Assembly (NCBI RefSeq): GCF_000153185.1
Contig: NZ_CH724150.1
Coordinates: 431,427-495,426 of the forward strand
DNA from: Reinekea blandensis MED297
Lineage (GTDB): Bacteria; Pseudomonadota; Gammaproteobacteria; Pseudomonadales; Natronospirillaceae
Direction: 5' to 3'
DNA length: 64,000 nucleotides
The position numbers and the translations under genes are program-made. Each line of letters opens with the position of its first letter. Within the stretch, counting starts at the first letter, position 1. This document shows, piece by piece, positions 46,409 through 54,468 of this stretch. Under the pieces are notes generated by a model, which had not been told where the DNA came from, did no database searches, and was given only the letters and a program-made list of their open reading frames with translations.

Positions 46409-46423
46409 TGAGAATAATTATCA
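46409..46423. promoter_or_regulatory. Fur box upstream of the DUF4856-hydroxylase-fbpA operon
   Basis: TGAGAATAATTATCA matches the 7-1-7 Fur inverted repeat (TGATAATNATTATCA) at 13 of 14 defined positions. It lies about 85 bp before the DUF4856 start, where it would cover a promoter. Iron-starvation induction is the expected result. Confidence 0.85.
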
Positions 46424-46468
46424 CAGGATGAGCATTGTATTCAGGAGGTTAGGACAACAGGTCCGCGC

Positions 46469-46783
46469 TCAGGTCAGGGTCCAGGTCAGATTCGGCTGAT
46501 GGGTAGCCATGCGCAATGGACCCAACGCCGATTCAATGGTGTCGGCCCCGGTCAGCAATGCAAAGACGGCATCATCTTCATGAAGGGCTAGCTCAAGGGT
46601 TTGATCATCGGCCAGAAAGGCCGCCAAGGAAGGATGGTCTGACGCCCGGTAGCGGGTCCAGGCGCGAAGAAAACGGTCTTGAACGTCCTTTGCTACAACA
46701 AACTCGAGGTCACCGTGCTGGCGAATCCAGGACAGCTGTACGGTCGGTTGAATCAGCAGCCGATTGGCCGGCACCACTCTCAT
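46469..46783 (-). CDS. Small protein of unknown function
   Basis: The 104-residue soluble protein has no signal or membrane segment and was not recognised. SHPSLAAFLADDQTLELALHED is helical (segments SLAAFLADD and LELALHEDDAVF). The start overlaps the thioesterase stop as ATGA, so it is translated from the same message. Codon use looks like that of its neighbours. Confidence 0.62.
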   Translation of the reverse strand: MRVVPANRLLIQPTVQLSWIRQHGDLEFVVAKDVQDRFLRAWTRYRASDHPSLAAFLADDQTLELALHEDDAVFALLTGADTIESALGPLRMATHQPNLTWTLT

Positions 46784-47181
46784 TGGGTCAGTATTCGATA
46801 GTCGCCGGTCAGTTCACTGACCGTATTGGCGTCGTCATCGACCGCCACTACACGGATGTTTGCCCGCCAATGCCCACTGGGGCGCTGATCCGGAGCCGCG
46901 AGAAACTCAGCCGTGATGGTAACGTTCGAGTAGGCTGCCTTGGGGTAGCTTACTTGGGCATCTTTTACCGCCACCTTATCGCCCAACCCTTGCGCGTTCG
47001 CCCATTGGCTGGCCAGATACCAGCCGGCCAACACAAGGCCACTGTACTGACTCCCCGCAAACAAGGTTCCCTTGTCGTTTCGGTTGCCGGCTAAAGGCAC
47101 GTGAAACACGACCCGCTCAGGCTGAGCGGTGACCAGCTCAATACCCAGTTTGGATAACGGCTCAATGGCTTCCAGGTTCAT
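46780..47181 (-). CDS. Hotdog-fold thioesterase (YiiD C-terminal type)
   Basis: The 133-residue protein has PLAGNRNDKGTLFAGSQYSGL, the hotdog helix region of acyl-CoA thioesterases (GTLFAGSQ), followed by beta strands. The pattern is close to the C-terminal domain of YiiD-like proteins. The start ATG overlaps the HAD stop as ATGA. An upstream start would fuse it into the HAD gene and is not favoured. It is coupled with the HAD and the downstream unknown gene. Confidence 0.8.
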   Translation of the reverse strand: MNLEAIEPLSKLGIELVTAQPERVVFHVPLAGNRNDKGTLFAGSQYSGLVLAGWYLASQWANAQGLGDKVAVKDAQVSYPKAAYSNVTITAEFLAAPDQRPSGHWRANIRVVAVDDDANTVSELTGDYRILTQ

Positions 47182-47852
47182 ACCCAGTCGCCCTGATTCT
47201 GTGTCTGAAACCAGCCGGGGAAAGATTCCAGCGAATCCAGTGCTTCGTAGATTTCGTCGGTCCATTCCGGATCGGTATCGACCAGATCCGGCACATGGAC
47301 CACGGCACACCCAGCGGCAATCGCCGCCCGGACGCCATTGGGGCTGTCTTCAATCACGAGGGCTCGGTTCGGTGAGACGTCCAGGCGCTGACAGGCCGTC
47401 AGGTAGGGTTCCGGATGCGGCTTGCCCTGAGTCACCTGGTCACCACCCACCAGACCATCGAAATACTCCATTAACGAAAACAGGTTCAGCTTGTGTGTGG
47501 CGGTTTCGGTTCCGGTACTGGTCACCACCATTTGTGGCAAACCCATGGCCCGGATACTGTCGAGCGACTCGGCAACGCCGGGCTTCAACGCCAGATCGGT
47601 CTTCATCCGGGCCCGATACAGTTTTTCAACCTGCTCGTAGATGTCTTCGGCTTCACCATCGGCCGGAAAAGCGGAACGGTACGTCGACACAATCGAGGCT
47701 CGGTTCATACCAATGGTGCTTTTGTAAAAGGCGGCAGGATCGTCCATCCCGCCTTTGCTGTTAATCACATCGACAAAGGCATCCATGACCAAGCGTTCAG
47801 AATCAACCAGAACGCCATCCATATCCCACAGTACTGCTTCGATAATCGCCAA
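47178..47852 (-). CDS. HAD family phosphatase (beta-phosphoglucomutase-like)
   Basis: The 224-residue protein has the HAD motifs DMDGVLVDSE (nucleophile and acid Asp), VTSTGTE, Lys in GKPHPEPY and VIEDSPNGVRA, with a helical cap at about 15-80. The substrate is not known; sugar phosphates are usual for this branch. The TTG start has GGAGAAGGG upstream and begins 5 bp after the racemase stop. A GTG 30 bp upstream would overlap the racemase gene and is possible. Confidence 0.85.
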   Translation of the reverse strand: MAIIEAVLWDMDGVLVDSERLVMDAFVDVINSKGGMDDPAAFYKSTIGMNRASIVSTYRSAFPADGEAEDIYEQVEKLYRARMKTDLALKPGVAESLDSIRAMGLPQMVVTSTGTETATHKLNLFSLMEYFDGLVGGDQVTQGKPHPEPYLTACQRLDVSPNRALVIEDSPNGVRAAIAAGCAVVHVPDLVDTDPEWTDEIYEALDSLESFPGWFQTQNQGDWV

Positions 47853-47857
47853 CCTGC

Positions 47858-48559
47858 TTACCCTTCTCCATTCAGCATCCACTGAACAGCTTGCTGTGCG
47901 TGAATGCGCGTTGTATCAATTAATGGGACCTCTGTCACCTCTTCTGTCAGCAACAGTGTTATTTCGGTGCAACCGAGTATGACGGCTTCTGCGCCACGCG
48001 ACTGCAATCGCTGCGCGATCTCCACATAGCGTGCCTGCGAGTCGGCATTTTGCTTTCCAAGGCACAGTTCGTTGTAAATGATCCGGTGCACATCGGCCCG
48101 CTCGTCTGGTTCAGGAATGAGGACGTCCAGTCCATATTTTTCAGTCAGCCGAGCACGATAAAAATCCTGCTCCATGGTAAAGGCCGTCCCCAACAGGGCC
48201 ACGCGTTGCCGCCCCTGTTGCACAATGACATCGGCCGTACAGTCGGCAATGTGCAGCAATGGCAACTGACTTTCCTGGGTGATCTGATCCGCCACCTTGT
48301 GCATGGTGTTGGTGGCAATAACCAAGCCCTCAGCACCGGCAGCTTTGAGCTCCACCGCGCGCTGCGCCAGGGTGCGCCCGGCCTCATCCCACTGGCCCTG
48401 ATCCTGCAACCGTTCGATCTGGTGAAAGTCGACTGAGCTGACCAGCAGATCGGCCGAATGCAGGCCACCCATTGCCTCTCGAACGCCTTCATTGATCCAT
48501 TGATAATAAAGGGCGGTACTCTCCCAGCTCATGCCACCGAGCAAACCCAGTCGTCGCAT
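47858..48559 (-). CDS. ygeA: L-aspartate/glutamate-specific racemase (YgeA type)
   Basis: The 233-residue protein has the pseudo-symmetric Asp/Glu racemase fold. The first catalytic position is Thr83 in ATNTMH, and the second is Cys197 in LGCTEI. This Thr/Cys pair, at the same numbers, was described for E. coli YgeA (EcL-DER), which acts on L-Asp and L-Glu rather than freely on both hands. The start MRRLGLLGGMSWES was preferred to one 66 bp upstream; GAGGTGAC precedes it. It heads the coupled operon with the HAD, thioesterase and unknown genes. Confidence 0.9.
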   Translation of the reverse strand: MRRLGLLGGMSWESTALYYQWINEGVREAMGGLHSADLLVSSVDFHQIERLQDQGQWDEAGRTLAQRAVELKAAGAEGLVIATNTMHKVADQITQESQLPLLHIADCTADVIVQQGRQRVALLGTAFTMEQDFYRARLTEKYGLDVLIPEPDERADVHRIIYNELCLGKQNADSQARYVEIAQRLQSRGAEAVILGCTEITLLLTEEVTEVPLIDTTRIHAQQAVQWMLNGEG

Positions 48560-48643
48560 TCTGTCACCTCGTCTTAAATTGTCGCGTCTAACCTCAGCGT
48601 TTACACTGATCGACATCATCGTCATTACTGCGGGAAGCTTACC

Positions 48644-49948
48644 ATGTCACTTTACCATCGCCACTTGCAAACCCTGGTTGAGCGCTTCAACCATGCCTGC
48701 GAAGCCTTTGAGCTGGACGCGATTCTGCTCTACAGCGGCTGGCCACTGGCGTACCCGTACGATGACATGACCTACCCTTTTCGCCCCTTCCCCATGGTGC
48801 AGCAATGGTTACCCTATTTACCGACCCCGGACACCTGGGTGCTGTTTTCGGTGAACCAAGGCTTGTCGTTACACTGGCCCGAACAACAGGATTTCTGGCA
48901 CGTCAGCCCATCGGCACCCAAGGGCGATTGGACGCGCGACTGGAACATACAAGCCAATGGCGATCTGAGCTGGCTGAACACACTGAAAGGCAATGTCGCC
49001 GTGCTTGCACCCTACCCGGAGCAGTTAGACCTGCCCATAGCGGCGCAGATCAACCCCACCGATCTGATGCATTGGCTGAATTATGATCGTGCTGTTAAGA
49101 CGGAATGGGAAATTGACCAGATGCGGCAAGCAAATGATGCTGCCGCGCGTGGTCACAAGGCCGCGGCGCAGGCATTCCATCAAGGGCTCAGTGAATATGA
49201 AATTCATCTGGCCTACCTGCAAGCCAGTCATCAACAACAGGTGCAGGAGCCTTACAGTGCAATTGTGGCCCTGAATGAGCGGGCGGCCACCTTACATTAC
49301 GAGCAAAAGCAAACCGTTGCATCCAGTGGTCACCGCACCCTGTTGATAGACGCTGGCGCGCAAACGCTGGGTTACGCCAGTGACATCACCCGCACCACAA
49401 CCCCGGACGGCACGCTGTTCGCCACACTGGTTTCCGATATGGACAGGCTGCAACAGGAACTGGTGGCCGCCTGCACCGTGGACACCCATTATCAGCAGGT
49501 TCACGAGCTGGCGTTACAGAAAACCGCTGAGCTGCTGCACCGTCATCAGCTGTGCACATTGAGCCCGGAGGCGCAATTAGCGAAGCGGATACCGCAAACC
49601 TTTTTCCCACATGGTATCGGCCATCTGCTCGGACTTCAGGTTCATGACATTGGCGGGTTTCAGCAGGATCGGGATGGCACCATGGCGCCAAGACCGGAGC
49701 ACGCACCGTTCCTGCGTTTGCTGCGACCCTTACAGGATGGCATGACTCTCACGATTGAACCGGGCCTGTATTTCATCCCTATGTTGTTGGAAAAAATGAT
49801 CGCCGGGACACCCGACCACGGTTGCGACCTCGACCTGATCGACAGCCTGAAGCCCTTTGGCGGCATCCGCATTGAAGACAACGTTCTGGTGCGACAGGAA
49901 GGACCTTTGAACCTGACCCGCGCCGCTTTCGACAACTTACCGCGTTGA
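48644..49948 (+). CDS. pepQ: Xaa-Pro dipeptidase
   Basis: The 434-residue M24B peptidase cleaves dipeptides ending in proline. The five metal ligands are in place: Asp236 (LLIDAGAQ), Asp247 (YASDITRT), His327 (FPHGIGHLLGLQVHD), Glu372 (LTIEPGLYF) and Glu411 (GIRIEDNV). The N-terminal domain has SGWPLAYPYDDMTYPFRP, typical of bacterial prolidases. Length is normal. Its last 12 bp overlap the convergent HEPN-like gene. Confidence 0.93.
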   Translation: MSLYHRHLQTLVERFNHACEAFELDAILLYSGWPLAYPYDDMTYPFRPFPMVQQWLPYLPTPDTWVLFSVNQGLSLHWPEQQDFWHVSPSAPKGDWTRDWNIQANGDLSWLNTLKGNVAVLAPYPEQLDLPIAAQINPTDLMHWLNYDRAVKTEWEIDQMRQANDAAARGHKAAAQAFHQGLSEYEIHLAYLQASHQQQVQEPYSAIVALNERAATLHYEQKQTVASSGHRTLLIDAGAQTLGYASDITRTTTPDGTLFATLVSDMDRLQQELVAACTVDTHYQQVHELALQKTAELLHRHQLCTLSPEAQLAKRIPQTFFPHGIGHLLGLQVHDIGGFQQDRDGTMAPRPEHAPFLRLLRPLQDGMTLTIEPGLYFIPMLLEKMIAGTPDHGCDLDLIDSLKPFGGIRIEDNVLVRQEGPLNLTRAAFDNLPR

Positions 49949-50614
49949 GCTCAGCGGGCCGACGACCGGATAGGCAATATTGCCCCAATCTTCGTCGCCG
50001 GCCTGCAGCATAATGCTGATCATGATCGGCAACAGAGTCCCGAGCAGACCGGCCCCGTCGGTCACCTGCTCACGATTCACCCGCCCTTGATAAGTCGCCC
50101 CACCGAAGATCAACTGGTTACGCAGGACAAACAAACGATCGAGCACAATGGAACACAACTCCGTTACGCGGCCACGCGACAAGGCATTTAAAGCGGCCAA
50201 TGACGACTGATCGAACTGTCGCTGCCAGGCATCGTTGCCTTCGCGCTGACTGACCCAGAACGGGTGAAACACATAAGGGTTACGGATCAGCGCTTTGACA
50301 TGCGTTGAATACTCTTCCCACAGGCAGGAGTAGATACGGTTGCCATGGTCATGCTTGACCAGATTGCCGACAAACCGCAGAAACTGTTCGTGGTCTTCGA
50401 GCGGCGCATCGCCCTGCTGATCGATGGAACAACAGGCACTGAAGGCGATCCAGAGCGCAATAAACTCCATGTCATCGTTCACGGCGTCTTCAGCCGCCTG
50501 CAACCAACTGATGGCCCGATGCAACCGGGTCGCCAGATCGTCCGGCAAGGCCGGATCGGCCGATTTCAATTGCTGCTTCAAATGCTGAGCGGTGCTGCTG
50601 GTCAGATCCTTCAT
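49937..50614 (-). CDS. Apea-type HEPN-like protein with altered catalytic motif
   Basis: The 225-residue soluble protein has an N-terminal helical region, a middle block (EFIALWIAFSACCSIDQQGD) and a C-terminal FVLRNQLIFGGATYQG. Apea-type HEPN proteins usually carry R-N-x-x-x-H there (for example RNQLVHGG); here the His is replaced by Phe. If the family call is right, ribonuclease activity may be lost. It is alone, converging with pepQ. No toxin or CRISPR neighbour was seen. Confidence 0.65.
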   Translation of the reverse strand: MKDLTSSTAQHLKQQLKSADPALPDDLATRLHRAISWLQAAEDAVNDDMEFIALWIAFSACCSIDQQGDAPLEDHEQFLRFVGNLVKHDHGNRIYSCLWEEYSTHVKALIRNPYVFHPFWVSQREGNDAWQRQFDQSSLAALNALSRGRVTELCSIVLDRLFVLRNQLIFGGATYQGRVNREQVTDGAGLLGTLLPIMISIMLQAGDEDWGNIAYPVVGPLSSTR

Positions 50615-50734
50615 GATGGGCTCTCAATGTCGCGGTGCCCCGTTTATATCATTGCCGGCAGGCAATCACCACCGATTGCTCTCGGCTAAGCGATTGACGG
50701 TTCGGTGGTGAAATCAGACATATCGAAAGGACCG

Positions 50735-52171
50735 TTAAGTCGTCAGCAAGGGCGCAAACAAAGCATCATCTTCACGGCTGGCCTGCGGCAACCCGACGTC
50801 GGCACCCGCGCTGTTCGCCTCAACAATGGCTTCCAGTGCATCGGCAATCCGATCGATATCCCGACGGGTCATCGACGGATGCAGGCTGATCCGCACCCAG
50901 CCGGGTTTATTGTCCTGATGATCGTCGTCGAGTTGATCGGTAATCCGATGCGAGGTGCAGTAATCAATACCCAGCAAGTAATGCCCATAAGTACCGGCAC
51001 AGGCACAACCGCCCCGGGTTTCAATACCGTACTGACGGCTCAGGGTCTGCACCACCGTGCGATAATCCATCCCTTCCACCACCAGCGAAAACACACTCAA
51101 CCGATGGCGGTGCTGATCGGACAACACTGTGATACCTGCCATTGAAGACAACCGCCGAAAGAAATGCGCGTTCAGTTCGGCTTCTCGCTGACGTATACGC
51201 TCCACACCCATCTCTTCTTTCAATTGCAGGGCCATGGCGGTTTTCAACGTCTGCAGAATACCGGGCGTTCCGCCGGACTCGCGGGCTTCGATGTCGGCCA
51301 CGTAGCGATGCTCACCCCAGGGATTGGTCCATACGACCGTACCGCCACCCGGCTGCTCAGGCACCCGGTTGTCGTAAAGCTCGGCATTAAACACCAACAC
51401 GCCTTCACTGCCCGGGCCGCCAAGAAACTTATGCGGCGAGAAGTAAATGGCGTCTAACCAATCGTCCGCTGACGCGTGCATGTCGATATCGACATAAGGC
51501 GCCGCCGCGGCGTAATCGACAAAACAATAACCGCCGACATCGTGCAGCAGCCGGGCAATGGCCTTCACCGGCGTCAAAATGCCGGTGACATTCGACGCGG
51601 CCGTGACGGAGGCAAACTTCAGCGACCGATGCTGTTCCCTGGCCAGATCCTCCGCCAGCCAGGCCAGGTCAATGTCATCGCCGGGCAGCGCCGGAATAAT
51701 GCGCACTTCCGCCAGCGATTCCAGCCACATGGTTTGATTGCTGTGATGTTCCCGGTGCGTAATGTACACCAAGGGCCGATCATTCAACTCGTGCAAAACC
51801 GCCTCGCGATGACGCTCATGCACCCACAACCCCAGTATGCGCAGAAACTTAGCCAGCGCTCCGGTCATACCGCTGCCACTGGTCAGCAACACATCGGACG
51901 CCTGCGCATTCACGTGTTGTTTAATGCGCTGCCGCGCAGTCTCCAACCACTGTGTCATCTGCGCACCGGTGACACTGTCTTCGGTATGGGTATTGGCCAT
52001 CATGCCGCCCGCCATTGCCATTAACCGGTCTTCAATCGGGCGATAGAGTCGACCGCTGGCCGTCCAGTCGGCGTACAGTCGATCATCTTCCGACGTGACC
52101 ACCTGACGGCGCACGTCCGCCCAGAAGGCTTCGGTGGCCGGTTCGGTAATGGGTTGTCGGGCGTAAGTCAT
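50735..52171 (-). CDS. Class V aminotransferase / cysteine desulfurase-like PLP enzyme
   Basis: The 478-residue PLP enzyme has the lysine block SPHKFLGGPGSEGVLVF, GYCFVDYAAAAPYVDID for the Asp that holds the pyridine ring, THREHHSNQ and THTEDSVTG. The C-terminal GIETRGGCACAGTYGHY holds Cys residues where SufS/Csd-type enzymes carry the persulfide Cys, so sulfur transfer is possible but unproven. ATG is preferred; GTG one codon upstream is open. GGAG lies before both. It is divergent from an Lrp-type regulator. Confidence 0.82.
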   Translation of the reverse strand: MTYARQPITEPATEAFWADVRRQVVTSEDDRLYADWTASGRLYRPIEDRLMAMAGGMMANTHTEDSVTGAQMTQWLETARQRIKQHVNAQASDVLLTSGSGMTGALAKFLRILGLWVHERHREAVLHELNDRPLVYITHREHHSNQTMWLESLAEVRIIPALPGDDIDLAWLAEDLAREQHRSLKFASVTAASNVTGILTPVKAIARLLHDVGGYCFVDYAAAAPYVDIDMHASADDWLDAIYFSPHKFLGGPGSEGVLVFNAELYDNRVPEQPGGGTVVWTNPWGEHRYVADIEARESGGTPGILQTLKTAMALQLKEEMGVERIRQREAELNAHFFRRLSSMAGITVLSDQHRHRLSVFSLVVEGMDYRTVVQTLSRQYGIETRGGCACAGTYGHYLLGIDYCTSHRITDQLDDDHQDNKPGWVRISLHPSMTRRDIDRIADALEAIVEANSAGADVGLPQASREDDALFAPLLTT

Positions 52172-52236
52172 CACAAGATCTCCAGGCTGTGTTGTTTAGA
52201 GAAGTCTAATGGGTGACAGACACAAAGGTTTTGCTT

Positions 52237-52270
52237 AATATTTCCCAATATCGCCAATACGTGGAATATT
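52237..52270. promoter_or_regulatory. AT-rich inverted repeat in the aminotransferase/Lrp gap
   Basis: AATATT arms 22 bp apart, each beside TCC/GGA bases (AATATTTCCC and TGGAATATT), lie midway between the divergent starts. Lrp-type proteins favour AT-rich imperfect palindromes, so it may be the site for the adjacent regulator. Confidence 0.4.
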
Positions 52271-52285
52271 TTTCCAGGATTAACA

Positions 52286-52753
52286 TTGAATATGGAAAAT
52301 CTATACGACTCGACCGATCGCCAGATTCTCGATCTGCTGCAACACGACGCCACCCTGTCGGTTCAGGAGATTGCCGACCGGATTAACCTGACCGTCAGCC
52401 CTTGCTGGCGCCGCATCCAAAACCTCGAACAGAAAGGCTTTATTGAACGACGGGTGGCGCTGTTGAACCGGGAAAAGCTGTCGTTGGGCATTGATGTGTT
52501 TGTGTTCATTAAAACCAACGAACACAACGACCACTGGCTGCAAACCTTCAGTGATGCCTTAAGCGAGTTACCGGAAGTCTGCGAAGCGTATCGCATGAGT
52601 GGTGACGTCGATTACCTGCTGCGCGTGGTTGTGCAGAATATTGAAGACTACGACGCCTTTTACAAACGCCTGGTGAGTAAAGTGAGGTTGTCGGATGTCA
52701 GCTCCAGCTTTGCCATGGAACGGATGAAATACACCACCGCCCTGCCGTTATGA
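52286..52753 (+). CDS. Lrp/AsnC family transcriptional regulator
   Basis: The 155-residue protein has an N-terminal helix-turn-helix (about 10-60; DRQILDLLQHDATLSVQEIA, LTVSPCWRRIQNLEQKGFI) and a C-terminal RAM ligand domain (EVCEAYRMSGDVDYLLRVVV). The TTG start has AGGA 6 nt upstream; the ATG two codons later is possible. It is divergent from the class V aminotransferase gene, which it probably controls, with an amino acid as likely effector (inference). Confidence 0.9.
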   Translation: MNMENLYDSTDRQILDLLQHDATLSVQEIADRINLTVSPCWRRIQNLEQKGFIERRVALLNREKLSLGIDVFVFIKTNEHNDHWLQTFSDALSELPEVCEAYRMSGDVDYLLRVVVQNIEDYDAFYKRLVSKVRLSDVSSSFAMERMKYTTALPL

Positions 52754-52775
52754 CGTGCTAAAACACGCTTTTCTA

Positions 52776-53261
52776 TCAAAGCTCAGGCTGTACCACCGTA
52801 TTGATGAGTGATTGAGGATCAAGAAAGTCACTGTCCAGAAAAAACACGCGTCCCTCTACGCTGACAAACACAAAGGTTTTGCCATCGCTCTCTGCGTAAT
52901 AAAAGCGACTACCGTCGATTTGTTTCGTGCCATGAGGGACGTCTTTAACATAAAAGAAAGTCAAAGCATGCACCCAGTCGTCGGCGCAGCCTTCATCTAT
53001 ATCATTGAATGCCTGTTCCAACAGCTGAACGGCTTGGCATTGCGCCTCATCAAAAAAGCCATCCGCCAAAGCATCCGTAATACCGACATAGCGTTCGCCT
53101 TTCACCTTGCTGTACTTAACGATGAGCGAATTGTTTGATGACACCACGGCCAACGGGTTCATTGGCATCCGGAACTCCTGACCATTTAAAAACGCTCTAA
53201 GTTCTTGGGCCTGTGGTGCCGAAGCCAGGAAAAGAAAAGTTAAGATTGCAATCAGTCGCAC
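52776..53261 (-). CDS. Secreted protein of unknown function
   Basis: The 161-residue protein has a signal peptide (RLIAILTFLFLASAPQAQ) and a mixed alpha/beta mature part with two Cys (QCQAVQ and GCADDW), which could form a disulfide. I do not recognise a family. The start is GTG. It lies between the Lrp gene, which converges on it, and hemG. Codon use is like the neighbours. Confidence 0.65.
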   Translation of the reverse strand: MRLIAILTFLFLASAPQAQELRAFLNGQEFRMPMNPLAVVSSNNSLIVKYSKVKGERYVGITDALADGFFDEAQCQAVQLLEQAFNDIDEGCADDWVHALTFFYVKDVPHGTKQIDGSRFYYAESDGKTFVFVSVEGRVFFLDSDFLDPQSLINTVVQPEL

Positions 53262-53390
53262 GGTTGCGGTCCTTCGTGTTGACAGTGGTTGTTAACGAAG
53301 CCGGCATGGCTTCCAATTCGTGACCACCATGCATTATTTCGAGTGCAATGCCAACGGGAACCAGGAAAGGTGTAGACAATGTTCGGGACA

Positions 53391-53416
53391 TAAAAAAGCC
53401 GGGCTTGCGCCCGGCT
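53391..53416 (-). terminator. Strong intrinsic terminator after hemG
   Basis: On the minus strand AGCCGGGC, a GCAA loop and GCCCGGCT form an 8-bp stem followed by TTTTT. It starts about 27 bp after the hemG stop. Confidence 0.88.
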
Positions 53417-53442
53417 CGCTTACGACTCCAATCGTTTCCGAA

Positions 53443-54021
53443 TCAACTGACCTGAAGATCAGCCCCCTGCGTCATAACCGATTTTGGTCGGTAATGACTC
53501 GGGTTTAACCCGGAAATGGTTTTGGAAAAACGTTTCACTTCACCCCAGTTGGTGTATTCGATGGTGCTTTTACCATCGGCACAACCCCCGGTGATTTTCA
53601 TGATGAAGCGGATCATCTGTTTATCGACAAACCGATACTGCGGATACGCCAATCGGCCGGCAAAAATAGCCAATTGATCGGGCATCCACCCTGTCGCCCG
53701 CAAAAACTTCTGTACGTATGGGCTGTTCGCCGGATCGTCTTTGCCCGGTTTTCTCGCTGTCAGATTGACACAGAAAAACGCGCTTTGAATATCATTCAGC
53801 CAATCGGTGTACTGACTGATCACCTGCTGGACAGAGCGATTAAAATGCCCGTACCGAATCGATGCACCGATGACCACAGTATCGACATCGGTCGCTCCGA
53901 CAAACGATTCAAACGCCTCAAACGGATGGACTTCTACTTCACCGACCCAGTCCCGGGCAATTGCCTCGGCGACCTTTTTGGTGTGACCGTCTGTTGTCGC
54001 GTAAAAAATCAAAGATTTCAT
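53443..54021 (-). CDS. hemG: Menaquinone-dependent protoporphyrinogen oxidase HemG
   Basis: The 192-residue flavodoxin-like enzyme oxidises protoporphyrinogen IX with quinone. FYATTDGHTKKVAEAI is the FMN phosphate loop, VVIGASIRYGHFNRSV is the second block, and the long insert AYPQYRFVDKQMIRFIMKITGG that marks HemG is present (shown as YPQYRFVDKQMIRFIMKI). Length is normal. It is monocistronic with its own terminator. A REP-like array separates it from feoAB. Confidence 0.92.
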   Translation of the reverse strand: MKSLIFYATTDGHTKKVAEAIARDWVGEVEVHPFEAFESFVGATDVDTVVIGASIRYGHFNRSVQQVISQYTDWLNDIQSAFFCVNLTARKPGKDDPANSPYVQKFLRATGWMPDQLAIFAGRLAYPQYRFVDKQMIRFIMKITGGCADGKSTIEYTNWGEVKRFSKTISGLNPSHYRPKSVMTQGADLQVS

Positions 54022-54140
54022 GGCCTAACCTCCAGTTGGTTGGCCACAGTGTACGGGTCTGACTTCGTGATAATTTGATCTGAAGCAAGCCACACACTCC
54101 CCTGAAATCACCACAGTGCTTCACCGCTGTAAAGCCTTCT

Positions 54141-54170
54141 TTACCAAGTAAGAAACCCACCGCTTGGTAA
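54141..54170. repeat. Inverted repeat at the edge of the REP-like array
   Basis: TTACCAAG and CTTGGTAA are 8-bp arms around a 14-nt spacer, directly before the first hairpin of the array. The left arm is followed by TAAGA, the same bases that begin each array unit. Confidence 0.5.
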
Positions 54171-54416
54171 GAGCGAGCCTGCTCGCGAACAATCGGCTAA
54201 CCACATGCCACATGACCTGCACCCGGCACCGCCCCAAGTAAGAGCGAGCCTGCTCGCGATCAGATTGGCTAACCACACGCCATATGACTTGCACCCGGCT
54301 CCGCCCCAAGTAAGAGCGAGCCTGCTCGCGAACAATCGGCTAACCACAAGCCACATGACCTGCACCCGGCACCACCCCAAGTAAGAGCGAGCCTGCTCGC
54401 GATCAGTCGGCTAACC
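54166..54416. repeat. Tandem array of four REP-like hairpin units (71-72 bp period)
   Basis: Four copies of AGAGCGAGCCTGCTCGCGA, a hairpin with arms GCGAGC and GCTCGC, start at 54173, 54244, 54316 and 54387. The bases between copies are also repeated (GGCTAACCACA, TGACCTGCACCCGGC, CCCCAAGTAAGA). Units 1 and 3 are alike (GCGAACAATCGG) and units 2 and 4 are alike (GCGATCAG), so a two-unit block of about 143 bp seems to have doubled. The hairpin is close to REP elements of pseudomonads. It lies between hemG and feoB. Confidence 0.85.
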
Positions 54417-54468
54417 ACACCTCCCATCGCCTGCAGACAGGCTCCGACATGGAACCGAGCTTCACAAC

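Noticed and set aside
54166-54416. CRISPR array
   Set aside because: The whole 71-72-bp unit is repeated with no unique spacers, there are four copies, and no cas genes are present.
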